64,000 nt of DNA, taken from Talinum fruticosum (taxonomy: Eukaryota > Streptophyta > Magnoliopsida > Caryophyllales > Talinaceae). Below the pieces are notes generated by a model. It did no database searches. It was not told the DNA's origin and saw only the letters and a program-made list of their open reading frames with translations. Location: NCBI GenBank assembly GCA_021018815.1, contig JAITYX010000003.1, forward strand, positions 3,644,501 to 3,708,500. The letters run 5' to 3'. A program made the translations under genes and the position numbers. Positions 23,949-36,485 of the stretch are shown here, in pieces (positions within the stretch are counted from its first letter, which is position 1; each line of letters begins with the position of its first letter).

Positions 23949-24305
23949 TTATATGTTTACTTGATTATGGCTTATACTTGTTTTAACAAATGGATCAAAT
24001 GACTCAAAAATAACACTATGAGTTAATTTCTTTCGAGTCACTCGAAACAATATCGAGTCGGACTCGAAGTTGAGCAAAATGGACATCAAACTTTTGAGAT
24101 CATCTTTAGATAAATGGAGAATCTCAGAAAGATTTTTTTAAAATTTCTTTTCTCTCTCCGACATGCGTCTCTATCAAAGAATTCAAACTATTAGATGAAT
24201 AACGTTGGAATTCCGGCCATTAAACCGATGAACGTCATGTTTGTCTCGAGAAAGTCGTTTGAACATCAAGTGAGAAAGAAGGTTGAAAGACATTTCTGTC
24301 TTCTC

Positions 24306-24314
24306 TATTTATAG
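24306..24314 (+). promoter_or_regulatory. Internal TATA-like site before ORF3, element D
   Basis: tatttatag followed by catctctccgccttcatttc, the equivalent of the E site ctataaatagcatcc. It lies about 150 bases before the ORF3 ATG at 24455. One base weakens the TATA match. Confidence 0.45.
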
Positions 24315-24454
24315 CATCTCTCCGCCTTCATTTCTTCACTTTGCTCCTTACTATTCTCGCTCAAAATATTCTACTCTCTCATACTCTCTCCTTGCATTCA
24401 AAGATCTCTCTCTCTCTCTCTTCTCATGTAAGCTCTCGTTTCTCTCATCTTACT

Positions 24455-26049
24455 ATGCCTAAAAGAGGTTCTCCATCCGAGTTCATGGGGTCCGGAACCA
24501 AGAAGGCCCGAAAGAATGCTCAAGAGGGTACGCTCGACCCTCCAAAAGTGTTTGTCGTCCAACGACTTTACATTGGATGACAAGTTCTTCAAGACAACAT
24601 CATTCTCGTGGCTCAAATACATTCAAGAGACTGGAGTATATAATTACTTATGCTTCAGCCACTTTATCTATCTAAAACTCGTTGCTCGAGTTCTATGCCA
24701 ACAGATCTTTCTCTAGAGGTGTCATCACCTCAAAAGTTCATGGTACGATTGTTAAGATCAATCTCCCTCTTCGCATAAGCTTTTCAACGTCACCTCTCTT
24801 TTTCTCAATCCCAATCATATTCCATTTTTGGAAATTGTCGATGACTTTTTTGACAAATTTGCTAAAGAAGTACTCGAGCAACGGAAAAACTTTTCCGTGA
24901 CTCAAATGAAGAGCGAAGTCAGATTACTTTGCTATATTCTCGATGAGGACTTTCTTTGCTCACTACTCGAGCAAGGAGAACCCAAACTCCGGGGTTCTCC
25001 AGGTTCTTTTTGATATCATGGAGGGCTATGATGTAGACCTCTTTCCGTTCATCATTGAGAAAATGGCTCAAGTGCCAGCTCAATCCAAAAATCCACTCCT
25101 TTTCCTTGTGGAGCTCTTCTAACTTGTGTTTTCAAACAATTCAAGATCACCCCTCCTCGGATCCCACTGCCATTTCTCGTCCGCCATAGTTCTTGGCGTA
25201 AAAGAACTTCCGGGTTATGGATACCAGGAGGTAAAACCGGTGTCCGGGTTCCCTATTCTAAGTTGGAACCTGCCTCTCCTCCCTCCTAGACTTAGATTCA
25301 ACCAAGCATATCCATCTACCTCTGTTGGTCCCTCTACTTCTCAACCTCCTCTCTCTCTGGAGCTTTCGCGCCTTGGTCGAAACGCCGCTTCTACTGGCTG
25401 AGCAACTACGAGCCGCTTGTTCGCTCTCTCAAGCCCATCTATCATGGCATGGTCATTAACCAAAAGACCGACCAATCTTAGATTCAGTAATGTCAATCTC
25501 TTATGCTTGAGTTCAACGGCATTCTCGCGAGCAAGCATGAACAGCTTCAACTCCTCCGGGAGCAAAGGACAAAGTCGCGCGGGACTCGGAATCCTCCGAC
25601 ACATCTAAGGAGTCCTCCAGCCTAGCCAAGTCTACCTCTAATAAAGTAGAAGAAGAAGAAGAAGATAAGGCTGCAGTCGAGGTAGGCGAGGCTCAACCCA
25701 AAAAGAAGAATGAGGAAGAAGAAGGAGCAAAATACGAGGCCACTTTAACAAAAGACCAGGGTGATATAGAACCCAAACTCGAACCGATCTCCTCGGACCT
25801 CGATCCGAGTGGGTCGAAGTTGGGGACGTTAGACAGCTCAAACTAGCTAACTCATAAGCACCGGACCTAGCTGTCTTTCAAGAGGATGAGCCCGAGGATG
25901 ATATTATCCTCGACCCGGCCACCTAGGTCCGAGCCACTTCTTAACATCCCTCTACTATCGCCGCCGCATTCTACCACGTCCTCCCGGACATATCGGTGCA
26001 AGCGCACTGCTCGTTCGTCCTCTTCCGGCCAACCCGCTCTACCCTCCTA
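24455..26049 (+). pseudogene. Broken ORF3, element D (subfamily B)
   Basis: ATG at 24455 gives MPKRGSPSEFMGSGTKKARK, with a Lys/Arg-rich start. The conserved core LDDKFFKTTSFSWLKYIQ is in a shifted frame from about 24565. Next come TGVYNYLCFSHFIYLKLV and a block with FFDKFAKEVLEQRKNFSVT (24840-24900). A PFPC-like block lies near 25100, YGYQEVKPVSGF near 25215, a Ser/Thr/Pro stretch, a coiled coil (25500-25560), and a Glu/Lys block (25650-25735). The C-terminal Ser/Arg tail is a remnant near 25980-26040. About 25% of the text differs from the A-type ORF3 of X, E and C. Confidence 0.7.
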
Positions 26050-26244
26050 ATCTATTTTTGTTTCTGTTTTTCTTTTTTTTTGTCCAACATTAAGTGTACT
26101 TGCTTTCAATTTTTCTTCCATCTTTTTGCCGAAATGCTAGGGGAGAAAATATAGAAACCTTGATGTTGTGTTTAGGGGAGTTCCTCTCTTTTCTCTTTCC
26201 TTTTTGTTGTATATATTTTTGTATATATATGAATGAATGTTATG
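26050..26244 (+). other. Left part of the 3' UTR, element D
   Basis: T-rich stretch, then polypurine-like tracts at about 26139 (aggggagaaa) and 26175 (aggggagtt). It ends in ttatg (26240-26244), the left target copy of element E. The 3' UTR continues at 58142. Confidence 0.75.
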
Positions 26245-27400
26245 GGAATACTCAAACTTTGCATGTATAACATTCTGAGTACTATCAAGGAATCAGGTAC
26301 AAACCTCATCTCTTGTAAGTTTTGCTTTCAAATCATTCTAAGTGCTATAGAATCTTTGTCTAGATCAAGTATTTTTATTCGATATTCTTTATCTAACTTG
26401 ATCTTTCTCCATACCGACTCATATGGAATTTAATGAATATTAGACCCAGAAAATTCCATTTATTTCGACTTAGATAATTATACACTTAATTATCGTAATT
26501 AAATTATTATCTCGTGTCTAATGTTGGACCAAAGTATTATATACTTTGAGAACCAAAATTGATTTACTTTCGTCGGTTATTTGAACAAAGTTATCCTATT
26601 TTTGAATTATAAAACTTACCGGCTTCAAGATGTCAAATCACCAGCAGACAAGGCTTTTTGTAGTTCGATCAAGGCCCAAACACTGTGCCAAGGTTATCTG
26701 TTTCCAAAACTGAAAATCTTCAACGCTAAGCTCAACGGTGGTTTCCACCTTACTTTTCATACACCACGAGTGGATTGGGACATCCTAAGGAGTCAAGAGT
26801 CGTTGAACAACGTTCACATCTCAACGGACCTTTTTGAGTGACTCGGAGTAACCGGTACAATGGTCATAGAGGATTTCTAATAAACGGCTAAGTCGCTTGG
26901 TCATCTATAAATAGAAGCCAAATCTCAAGACTTGAAGATTGCTGGAAACATTGTCAATACACATACTTAAGTAAAACTCTTTGTATTCAGATTCAATCTT
27001 CTACTTACAACTCCAACTTTGTACTTAACATCTTTCCGAGTTGTAAGTTGTCCCTAGTCGTAAAGGATATCTCGGTTGTACTAGATCGGATAATGGAATT
27101 TTTGAGTCTCGTAAAACCTTGTAAGGAATTGTCTAAGGGAGCAATTCCGGTTGAGTCTGTCTACTCGTATTTTGTGGATTCAAATTAGTGGATTTGACTT
27201 GGATTAGCATTGGCCGTGGTTTTCCGCCCCGGGAGGGTTTCCACGTAAATTCCGAAGTTCATACTTTTCCGAGTCCAATCTAGACTCGGACAGTCTCAAA
27301 ATTTGTTTTAAACTTTAATCTTCCATTTATTCTTAAAATTTCCTCATGACCCCATTCACCCCCTCTAGGGTGACTCAGTCTCTCCAAGAGCAAACCTTCA
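26245..27400 (+). repeat. 5' LTR of element E (with deletions)
   Basis: Begins ggaatactcaaac, a damaged form of tgaagactcgg, and ends caaaccttca; 1156 bases. Against 56624-58136 it lacks about 270 bases of U3 (joint near 26357) and about 70 bases of R-U5 near 27048, including H1. TATA is at 26906-26913. Confidence 0.85.
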
Positions 27401-27402
27401 AT

Positions 27403-27414
27403 TGGTATCGAGCT
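27403..27414 (+). other. Primer binding site, element E
   Basis: tggtatcgagct, two bases after the LTR; same missing base at the CAG as in the other copies. Confidence 0.8.
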
Positions 27415-27459
27415 TAGCCTTTCGGAAAGGATCTAACCATCCAAAGGTCTAAAGATCAA

Positions 27460-28614
27460 ATGGCTCGTAACAATGGAGAGTTCGATGAAGGAAGATCTTC
27501 CAAAGAAACCACCAAAGTTTAAAGGATCAAATTTCGTACATCTGGAAGAAGTTCATGGAATGCTTTCTACTGGATCACGATGAAGATGTATGGAACATCA
27601 TACGAGAAGGCAACTACATTCCAATGAAGACGGAAGAAACAAGACTCGTGCCCAAAGCTAAGGCCGAGTACACCACCAAAGAAGCAGAAAAGTTCACAAA
27701 GAACGTCAAGGCCGTGAACATTCTGATGTGTGCCATCAGCTCGAAGAATACAACAGAGTATCAGCTTGTGACACGGCCAAAGAAGTGTGGGACACTCTTG
27801 TTAACACATATTAAGGCACAAGCTAAGTTAGACTAGCGAAGATAAGCCAATATCTTCACAAGTATGAGCTGTTCAAGATGGAGCCGAAGAAAACATCACT
27901 CAAATGTTCATCTCGCTTCACTAAGATTACTAATAATCTCAAATCTCTGGGTAGAAAGATTTCCCATGAGGAAATGTGTAGAAAGATACTCGAAGTCTAC
28001 CCAAGAGAAGATGCGGTCCGAAGGTGACGGCCATCGAGGAAGCTCGTAACCTCTCTCTATTAAAGCCAGACGAACTCATTGGAAAGCTCGGATCCATCCG
28101 TAAGAGGAGGATGCCGAGGTCAGCACTAAGAAGAATATTGTGCTAAAGGCCTTAGAAAGCGAGAGAAGAAAATCTAAGTTCATCGGACTCGAAGAAGATC
28201 CCATGGCACTTATCGCTAGAGGCTTCAAAAGAATAATGAAGCATAAGAGATGGGATGAACGGCCAAAAGAAGAGTTCTACAAGAAAGACAAGGATAGAAA
28301 AGGTAAACACTCTTCCCTTCAAAATTATCTTTGACTAAGAACTTTGGCTGTTTTTAATGTGGCATTGAGGATCATATAGTCAAAGATTGTCCAAGAAGAA
28401 AAAGGGACAGAAAGAAGATGAAGGCCATGATGGCTACATGGAGTGATGAAGATTCACCTGAAGAAGATGAAGACTCGGATGACTCAAAGTGTCCGATGGC
28501 ACTATCGGACTCGTAAGCCGAATCCGAGTCGACTTAAATCACTCGGACATTGAGGAAACGAATCCTCAGGAGGTAATTGAATATTTTCTCAAGTTTTCCA
28601 AAGTTGATTTAGCT
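27460..28614 (+). pseudogene. gag: gag, first part, element E
   Basis: The ATG at 27460 gives MARNNGEFDEGRSS and loses frame after about 20 codons. The Gag body is in frame at 27555-27760, with frame changes near 27745 and 27840. The CCHC knuckle (28349-28390) keeps its Cys and His, but the codon between the first two Cys is taa (from caa), so it is a stop. An acidic Ser/Asp block follows. The gene is cut at tagct (28610-28614) by element R and continues at 38091 in the same order. Confidence 0.85.
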
Positions 28615-30211
28615 TGAAGGTTTGCTCTTGGAGAGTCTAAGTCACCCTAGAAGGGGGTGAATAGGTTGATGATGAAATTTGCTTGAAATTTAAAATAAAT
28701 ATAACTATGAAGTGAGGTGAGTCAAAGATGAACTCGTAAAAGCACCGACTCGAGTTCAAGTAAAGAATGAAGAAGCAGATTAAACATAACTTTAAAACTG
28801 CTCGAGTCTAGAATGCACTCAGAAAAGTAATAACTCAAAAAGTACGTGGAAAACCTCCTGGGGCAGAAAACCACGGACCGTGCTAATCCAAGCACGAAGT
28901 CAAATCCACTATTTTGAGTCCACAAAATACAGTAGATTGAATCAACCATAGTTGCTCCCTTAGACAACTACTTACAAGTTTTTCCTATACACATAAATTC
29001 CCTTATCTCGATCTAGTACTTCCTAACCGAGATAACCCTTACGAGTTAGCGACAACCGAGCTGAGATAACGCTTACGACTCTGTCAAGGGACCTTACTTA
29101 GAAAGTAAGAAAGTGAGTTTGTAATCGAGTACAAGACCTTACAACTCAGAAAAATATTAAATACATAATTGGAGTTGTAAGTAGAACATTGAGAATGAAT
29201 ATAATGACTTTTGCTCAAGTATGTGCATAAAAACAATTGGTTCAAGCAATTTTCATGTCTTGAAAGTTGGCTTCTATTTATAGATGACCAAGCAGCTTAG
29301 CCATTGTGTCCATCTTCTAACTGGAAGTTCTTTGTGACCGTTGTAATGGATTTTCCGAGTCACTCAAAAATTTCCGTTGAGATATGAACGTTGAGTAACG
29401 GCTCTTGACTCCTTTGAAAGTCCCAAAACCACTAGTGGTGTCTTTGAAAGTAAGGTGGAAACCACCGTAGAGCTTAGTGTTGTAATTTTCCAGTTTTAGA
29501 AACAGACAACCCCGAGACATAGTGTCTAGGGCTAGGTCGGAGGTGGAAAAAGCCTTGTCTACTGTCGATTTGACGTTTTGAAGCCGGTTACTTTTGTAAT
29601 TTAAAAATAGGATAGCCTCGTTTGAATAACCTACGAAGTAAATCAATTTGGTTCTCAAAGTGTAAAATACTTTGGTCCAAGATTAGACACAGATAATAAC
29701 ATAATTAAGTGATTAATTATCCGAGTTAGAAAAGGAATGGAATTTTCTAAGTCTAATATCCATGATACTCAAATTCCACCTTAGTTAGTCTAGAAGATAA
29801 TCAATTCATAAAGAGAATCTTAGAGTAAACAAACTTAATCTAGACTAAACAAAATTCAAACAAAATATGCTGACTTAGAATAGTAAATTAACAATGTAAT
29901 TCCTGGAACATGAAGTCGGACTTGAGTTTATGCGAGTGAAATAAAGTGTTTGAACATGCGATATATCTAAGTGTTTAGTGACTCGAACTGAGTGAGAAGT
30001 GGCATGTAGAAGTATGCTTTCGAGTCAGTCAAAGTCAAGCTTAAACATATATAATAGTTTCTATAACACTCGGAGAAAATGTTATATCACTCGAGAAAAG
30101 TTTTTAAGGCACATGGAATGACTTGAAATCAAAACCCTATAAGAGATGAAGTCTTATACCCGATTCCTCGATGGAACTCGGAAAAGTGTAAGTATAAAGT
30201 CCGAGTCTTCA
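28615..30211 (-). repeat. 3' LTR of element R
   Basis: Plus strand reads tgaaggtttgctc at the left and gagtcttca at the right, the reverse complement of the family ends. TATA is at 29275-29282 on minus. H3 is CGTGCT/AGCACG. Confidence 0.92.
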
Positions 30212-30604
30212 ATCTCCCCGTTTTGATGAAAGGCATTCCATACTTAGACAAAAACTTTGTTAGTGATATAAATCTGATTTTGTAAACTTGCTCAGAAAAT
30301 AACTTGAGATTTCATAGCTATCGGAGCAAGAAAAGAAATAAATCCAGATAGACACGAGTAATGATTAAAGCAACAATTATAAATGAAATGCATTTACTTC
30401 ATTAAAGTCAAAGAAAATATTTACAAAGGGTGAGAGAGAGTCCCCTAAACAAGACAACAAATTTTTTCTATCTATTCTCCCCCTTGCCTTTTAGCAAAAA
30501 GAACAAAAAAAATGGGAAGAATACAACAAGAAAGTATATATTTGATGTCCGGACAAAAGAGAAAAACATGAAATATCGTAAATAAGAGAAAACAAAAATT
30601 AAGA
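30212..30604 (-). other. 3' UTR and polypurine tract, element R
   Basis: On minus the terminal tract reads aaaacggggagat next to the LTR (30212-30224), with one c inside the purine run. A second tract, caagggggagaat, lies at about 30473-30487, and agggga at about 30442. No gene. Confidence 0.7.
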
Positions 30605-31474
30605 AACCGAGGGGATGGATCGGTCGGGGTGGAGGAGGCAGGAGGAGTGGTGCGCCGCCGCTGATAAGATCTTGACGATGTGCTTGAGCGCGGCAGAGGA
30701 AGTACAGGAATCTCTAGCATCGGCTCGGTTCGAGTGGCTATCCCGGAACTAGGTCGTCCGGAGGCTCGTCCTCTTGGAACTCAAAGACTTGGGGGTGTGG
30801 TCGGTCGAGCTGCTGCTGACCGACCATGGTCAGCAGGCTGTTCCGACCCACTCATACTACTATCCGAGCTGATCATCTCCGGTTGTGGTTCTAGAGCACT
30901 TGGACCCTCGATTGTCTGCTCCTTGTCCTTCTTGCTCTCCTTGCTCAAAAGGAGTTGCCTCAGCCTGCAGCCCCTCTACTTCTTCTCCTTCTTCTTCTTC
31001 TTGTTCGTCTCCTCTGTCCGAGGAGGACTTAGCGGGGCTCGAGGATTCCTCGAAGTGTCCGAGTTACCCGGATCCTGAGCTGCCTTGGATCTTCTTTCTC
31101 GAAGGAGCTCGAGAAGCTCCCTTTGCTCCTTCACCGAGCCTTCATCTCAAGGAGCACGTCCTACTGCTCTCGAATTTGAGATTGGGTGGTTTTTCGGTTG
31201 ATGGTCATAGACTGGAAGACAGTCTTGAATGACCGGAGAAGGTCCTTGAGTTCCAAGGACACAGAAGAGATTTTGTCCATGAAAGCGGTGGACAAAATGG
31301 AAGAAAGAGATTTAGAAGCACTTGAGGTGGAGGCACCACCAGGTGGAGCAGGAAAAGAAAGAGGCACTTCAGTTTGAGTCCGAGGCGAAGAGGGTTGCCT
31401 CGGCTCTAAGCTGTGGATCCGGACACCAAGTTGGGTTTCCTCGTATCCATACCCAAGAAGTTCCTTCTTGCCGA
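30605..31474 (-). pseudogene. ORF3 remnant, element R
   Basis: Only the C-terminal half is present. It runs on minus from GYGYEETQLGV near 31450 through PPGGASTSS and SQIREQ near 31165, a coiled coil and acidic patches, to IPVLPLPRSSTSSRSYQRRR at about 30715-30655. That Ser/Arg tail is well kept and agrees with the one of element C. The first half of ORF3 and the internal promoter are deleted; the joint with RNase H is at about 31474. Confidence 0.72.
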
Positions 31475-34400
31475 CTACATAATCATACGAAGCTCATTCC
31501 CAATGAAGCAAAACTGATCCTTACTAAGTGGCTTAATAAAGATATCAGCTAATTGAAGATTGGTAGGAATGAATTCGAGTTCAATATCACCTTTCTCATA
31601 ATGGTCTCTTAAGAAATGATACCCGACCTCAATGTGTTTCGTCTTTGAGTGCCGTGACTGGATTTTTGGTGATGCTGATTGCACTCGATTATCACACTTG
31701 ATTGGAACTGATTTCAAAGAAAGTCCAAGATCTCTCAAGTGTTGCTTTATCCATAAAATATGAGCACAAAGCATGCTACGACTTTAATATACTCAGCCTC
31801 GGTAGTTGATAGAGCTACTGAGTTTTGCTTCTTTGAGTGCAAAGATATTAAGGATTAACCTAAAAATTGGCAAGCTCCTAAGGTGCTCTTTCTATCAACT
31901 TTTTACCCAACGTAATCAGCATCCGAGTATCTAGTGAGAGTCGGCTTCGAGTCTCCGGAGTACCATAGACCTAAATTCCGAGTCCCTGCAAGATATCCGA
32001 ATATTCTCTTCACCGTAGTGAGATCCGATTCTTTTGGATTAGCTTGGAATCTTGCACATAGACAGACACTAAACATTATATCAGGCCTACTGGAAGTAAG
32101 ATATAGCAAAGATCCAATCATACCTCGATAGAGCTTCGATCTATTACTTTACCTTTTTCGTCCGAGTCTAGTTTTATGCTACTCGCTCATAGGTGTTGCT
32201 GCATGCTTTGCATCTTGAAGTTTATACTTTTTCAGCAGCTCCTTGGTGTACTTTAATTGATGGACTTAGATTCCATCTTTGTCTTGCTTGATTTGTAGAC
32301 CAAGGAAGAAATTGAGTTCTCCCATCATACTCATTTTACATTCCTGTCTCATTAACTCAGAAAAATCTAGACATAAAATTTCATTAGTAGCTCCAAAAAT
32401 TATGTCATCAACATATATCTAAGCGATAAGGAAGTCTTTCCCCTTAGTTTTTATAAAGCGAGTCTTGTCAATCTGACCTCTTCTAAAATCATTTTGAACC
32501 AAGAAATTGCTCGAGTCTTTCATACCAAGCTCCGGGAGCTTGTTTAAGACCATAAAGAGCTTTTTGCATTTGGAAAATCTAAGTTTTCAAATCCAGGGGC
32601 TGCTCAACATAGACTTCTTCTTTGATAAAACCATTAAGAAATGCGCACTTAACATTCATTTGATATAATTTGATATTCATGCTAGATGCAAATGTCAAAG
32701 GGATTCTAATGGCTTCAATTCTGGCTACAGGTGCAAAGGTTTCCCCACAATCAATCCCTTCTTCCCGATTGTAACCTTGAGCCACAAGTCTAGCCTTGTT
32801 TCTTACTACCAACCTACCTTCATCCAATTTGTTCTTGAAAACCCATTTGGTACCTATGATTGGGTAGTCGGAAGGTCGTTTTGTCATACTCCGGACTTGG
32901 TTTCTTTCGAATTGATTGAGTTCCTCTTGCATGGCCTCTACCCATTCAGGTTCATTTAGGCCCTCTAGTGCATTTTTAGGTTCAGTTAATGAAATGAATG
33001 CAGTGAATGCACATAGATTCTGAAGAGAGGAACGAGTTCTTACACCACTGTTGATATCGGATATATGTTTCCTAGTGGATGACTAGAAGCATACTTGAAT
33101 GCTCTACCCGATCTTTGGTTCACCAGATCTGTAGGCTAAATTGGTTGATCTCCGAAGTTTGTTTTGAGTGAGCTCGTTCATCGGTTTGTCCTTCATTATT
33201 ATGAGCGGGTTCTTGAGTTGTCTCATTCTCGAGTCATATTGTTCTGAATCACTTCATTCCGAGCTGGTTGGATCTGATTCCTGATAGGCTCGGTTTTATC
33301 AAGGTCATCATCTTTACTCGAGCTTCAGGTCCGAGAATGATGATTCACTCGGCTTTTCCTGTTCAATCTCATCAAACATAACGTGGATGCTTTTTTCCAC
33401 TTTGTTAGTTCTCTTATTGAAAATGCGATAAGCCTTACTATGAGATGAATAACCCAGAAAAATACCTTCATCCGACCGAGCATCAAACTTAGTCGAGTGA
33501 TCCTTACCATTGTTGTGAACAAAACACTTACATCCAAAGGGTTTCAAGTATGAGATATTGGGTTTCTTCCCTTTATAGAGCTTGTATGGTGTTTTCTTCA
33601 ATATGGGTCCGATGAGGCATCTGTTCAAGGTGTAGTTTGCTTGTGTTTATCGCCTCAGCCCAAAAATAGTAGGGTAGATTGTGTTCAATCATCATTGTCC
33701 TAGCTATTTCTTCAAGAGTTCTATTTTTCTCTCAACCACTCCATTTTGTTGAGGATTTCTTGATGCTTGAGAAGTTGTGGAAGATGCCATTTTTGTCACA
33801 AAACTCTGCAAATTCTGAGTAGTCGAAATCTCTTCCATGGTCGGTTCGAATTCTCTGGATCCGAGTTTGAGACTCAACTTGGATTTTCCTGCAGAGCTTG
33901 TTGAACTCTTTGAATGCTTCATTTTTATGCTTAAGAAAACACACCTAGGTAAATCGTGAGTAATTATCAACAATAACAAGTACATATGATTTACCTCCAA
34001 GACTCTTAACAAGGATTTCACCACATAAGTCCATATGTAGCATTTCAAGCACCTTGGATGTGGAAACTGTCTTCAGAGATTTGAAAGATGATCCGACTTG
34101 TTTTCCTTTTGTGCAAGCTTCACAAATTTTATCTTTCTTAAAAGCACAATTAGGCAATCCTCTAACTAAACCATGAGATGCCAATTTCTTAATAGTATGC
34201 ATGCTAACATGACCTAATCTACGATGCCATGTCCAAGAGTCATCAAGAAGTGATGCTTTTAAACAAGATAAATTCGACTCGGGTCGAAAGAGGAATAATA
34301 TAAGTGTTACCTGATCTCTTACCTGAGAGCTTGATCTCCTTGGTAGCATCATCAGAAATATAACAATTGGTCCGAGTAAATCTTACCTCTTGACCTTTAT

Positions 34401-34738
34401 CACACAATTGAGAGATGCTAAGCGGGTTGTACTTTAACTCTTTGACAAGGTATACTTGAGCTAACCAGATTGCTTCCTTTTCCAATCTTGCCAATCTCAA
34501 TTATCTTGCCTTTGCTATTGCCTCTAAATGTGACTTTTCCACCTTTGTACTCTTCTAACTCGGAAAACAATCCCGAGTCTCCTGACATGTGGCGTGAGCA
34601 TCCACTATCTAGATACCAATGCCCTTTTGATCTTTTCCGAGTGGCCTCGCAAAATAGAAACAAACTATCCCTTCTCACTTCCTCTAACGAACCCAGATTT
34701 GAATGACTTTGGGTTTGGTCCGATTCTGAGTCTTCCAT
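31475..34738 (-). pseudogene. pol: Broken pol, element R, among the best preserved
   Basis: Protease HWYLDSGCSRHMSGD is intact (catalytic Asp at 34609-34607). The integrase zinc finger is complete: His at 34226 and 34211, Cys at 34124 and 34115. Core Asp residues are at about 34031 (MDLCGE) and 33842 (TDHGRD). Reverse transcriptase has [20 protein letters not shown] in a frame of 117 codons (32932-32579) that breaks just before the QPPGFE equivalent; YVDD is at 32415-32404. RNase H is in two frames (32121-31903 and 31774-31475). The last codons and stop are cut by the deletion that joins it to ORF3. Fewer than ten breaks are visible. Confidence 0.9.
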
Positions 34739-36417
34739 CTAGAGAACTGAGTCTATGTCTCTTTCTTTTGAAAAGCTTTTCTCTTATAAACAAGTGGAGA
34801 TGGTTTTCTCCTGTAGTCTGGTCTAGGCTCAATCCTCCTTTAATTTTATGAATAGTACCGTGCTCAGCCTTCTTGAACTTTACGAGTTCGGAATCCTTTT
34901 GAAAAGCTCTTAGTAGGAATTGGATTCCTCTTCTTTGTTAAAACCAAGACCTTCTTTTCTGAAGGAGACACATTGAGATCCCAAGAGCATATCAAGGTTT
35001 TTCGACCTTGAGTAAACTTTAAAACAAGATCTTGAGACTTGTTGAGCTTTTGCTTTAGTTGCTCATTTTCTCTTCGAGCAACTCGGACTCGGTCTCATTG
35101 GTTTGAGCACTACTCTTGAGTTCTCTAAGTGTAAGTCTCGGTTTTCCAACTCATTTTTTAAAGAAATGCTCTTAGAGGAAATTAACTCAAGTTTTTCTTT
35201 AAAATGAAAAGAGTCGAATTGGACTTCTCCTCCAAAGTGAAAATATACTTATCTAAATCAACTTTGAAAAATTTGAGAAAGTATTCAATTACCTCTTGAG
35301 GATTTGCTTCCTCATTGTCTAATTGATCCGTGTCCGGCTCTGGTTCCATTTCGAGTCGGAAAGTGCCATCGGACACTTTGAGTCATCCGAGTCCTCGTCA
35401 TCTTCCGATGAGTCCTCGTCACTCCATGTGGCCATCATAGCCTTTTTCTTTCTTCTCGTCCCTTTTTCTCTTGGGACAGTCCTTGACTATGTGTTCCTTG
35501 CTGCCACATTCAAAACGACCAGAGTTTCTAGTCAAAGATAACTTTGAAGGGGAAGAGTATTTACCTTTTCTATCCATCTTGTCTTTCTTATAGAACTCTT
35601 CTTTTGGCTTCTTATCCCATCTCTTGTGCTTCATCATTCTCTTGAAGCCTCTACCGATAAGTGCCATGGGATCCTCTTCCGAGTCGAAGAACTCGGATCT
35701 ACTTCTCCGGTTTCGAGGCTTTCATCGCAATGTTCTTTTGCTGCCGACCTCTGCATCCTCCTTTTCCAGGTGGATCTCATGGGTGAGAAGCTTCCCAATG
35801 AGTTCGTCCGGCTTTAGTAGAGACAAGTTCCGAGCCTCTTCGATAGCTGTCACTTTAGGAACCCATCTTTTCTTGGGTAGGTTTCGAGTATCTTTACGCA
35901 CATTTCCGCATGGGACATCTTTTTACCGAGAGATTTGAGATTGTTGGTAATCTCAGTAAAGCGAATGAACATTTGAGTGATGTTTTCTTCTGGTTCCATC
36001 TTGAACAGACTCATACTTATGAAGATATTGGCTTATCTACGCTTATCTAACCTGCCTTGTGCCTTCATAAGTGTTGACCAGGTGTGTCCCATACTTCTTT
36101 AGCCGTGTCACGAGTAGACACTCGGTTGTATTCTTCCGAGCTGATGGCGCACATCGAATGTTCATCGCCTTGAAGTTTTTTCGAACTTCTCCGCTTCATC
36201 AGCAGTGAACTCGGCCTTTGTCTTGGGTATGAGTCTTATTTCTTCCGTCTTCATAGGAATGTAGTTGCCTACTTGTACGATGTTCCGGACATCCTCATCG
36301 TGATCAAGCAAGAAACATTCCATGAGCTTCTTCCGAGTGCACGAAGTTAGATCCTTTGAACTTTGGTGGTCTGCTGGAAGATCTTCCTTCATCAAACTCT
36401 CCGTTGTTCCGAGCCAT
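34739..36417 (-). pseudogene. gag: Broken gag, element R
   Basis: ATG at 36417 (minus). Gag body fragments lie at 36395-36162 and onward. The knuckle at 35517-35476 reads RFECGSKEHIVKDC: its first Cys codon is spoiled because ctg is read as tcg. A lysine-rich approach (ORF 35667-35419), an acidic block (about 35410-35340), a coiled coil (35300-35040) and a basic linker (to 34740) follow. Standard size for the family. Confidence 0.85.
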
Positions 36418-36471
36418 TTGATCTTTAAACCTTTGGATGGTTAGATCCTTTCGAAAGGCTACGAAAGGCTA

Positions 36472-36483
36472 GGCTCGATACCA
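36472..36483 (-). other. Primer binding site, element R
   Basis: ggctcgatacca on plus, that is TGGTATCGAGCC on minus, two bases from the LTR edge at 36486. Confidence 0.82.
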
Positions 36484-36485
36484 AT

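Noticed and set aside
19491..27400. Separate element with 5' LTR 14749-19490 and 3' LTR 26245-27400
   Set aside because: The D leader lies on both sides of 14749-19490 with a target duplication, so that LTR is solo. 26245 is a 5' LTR followed by its own primer site and gag.
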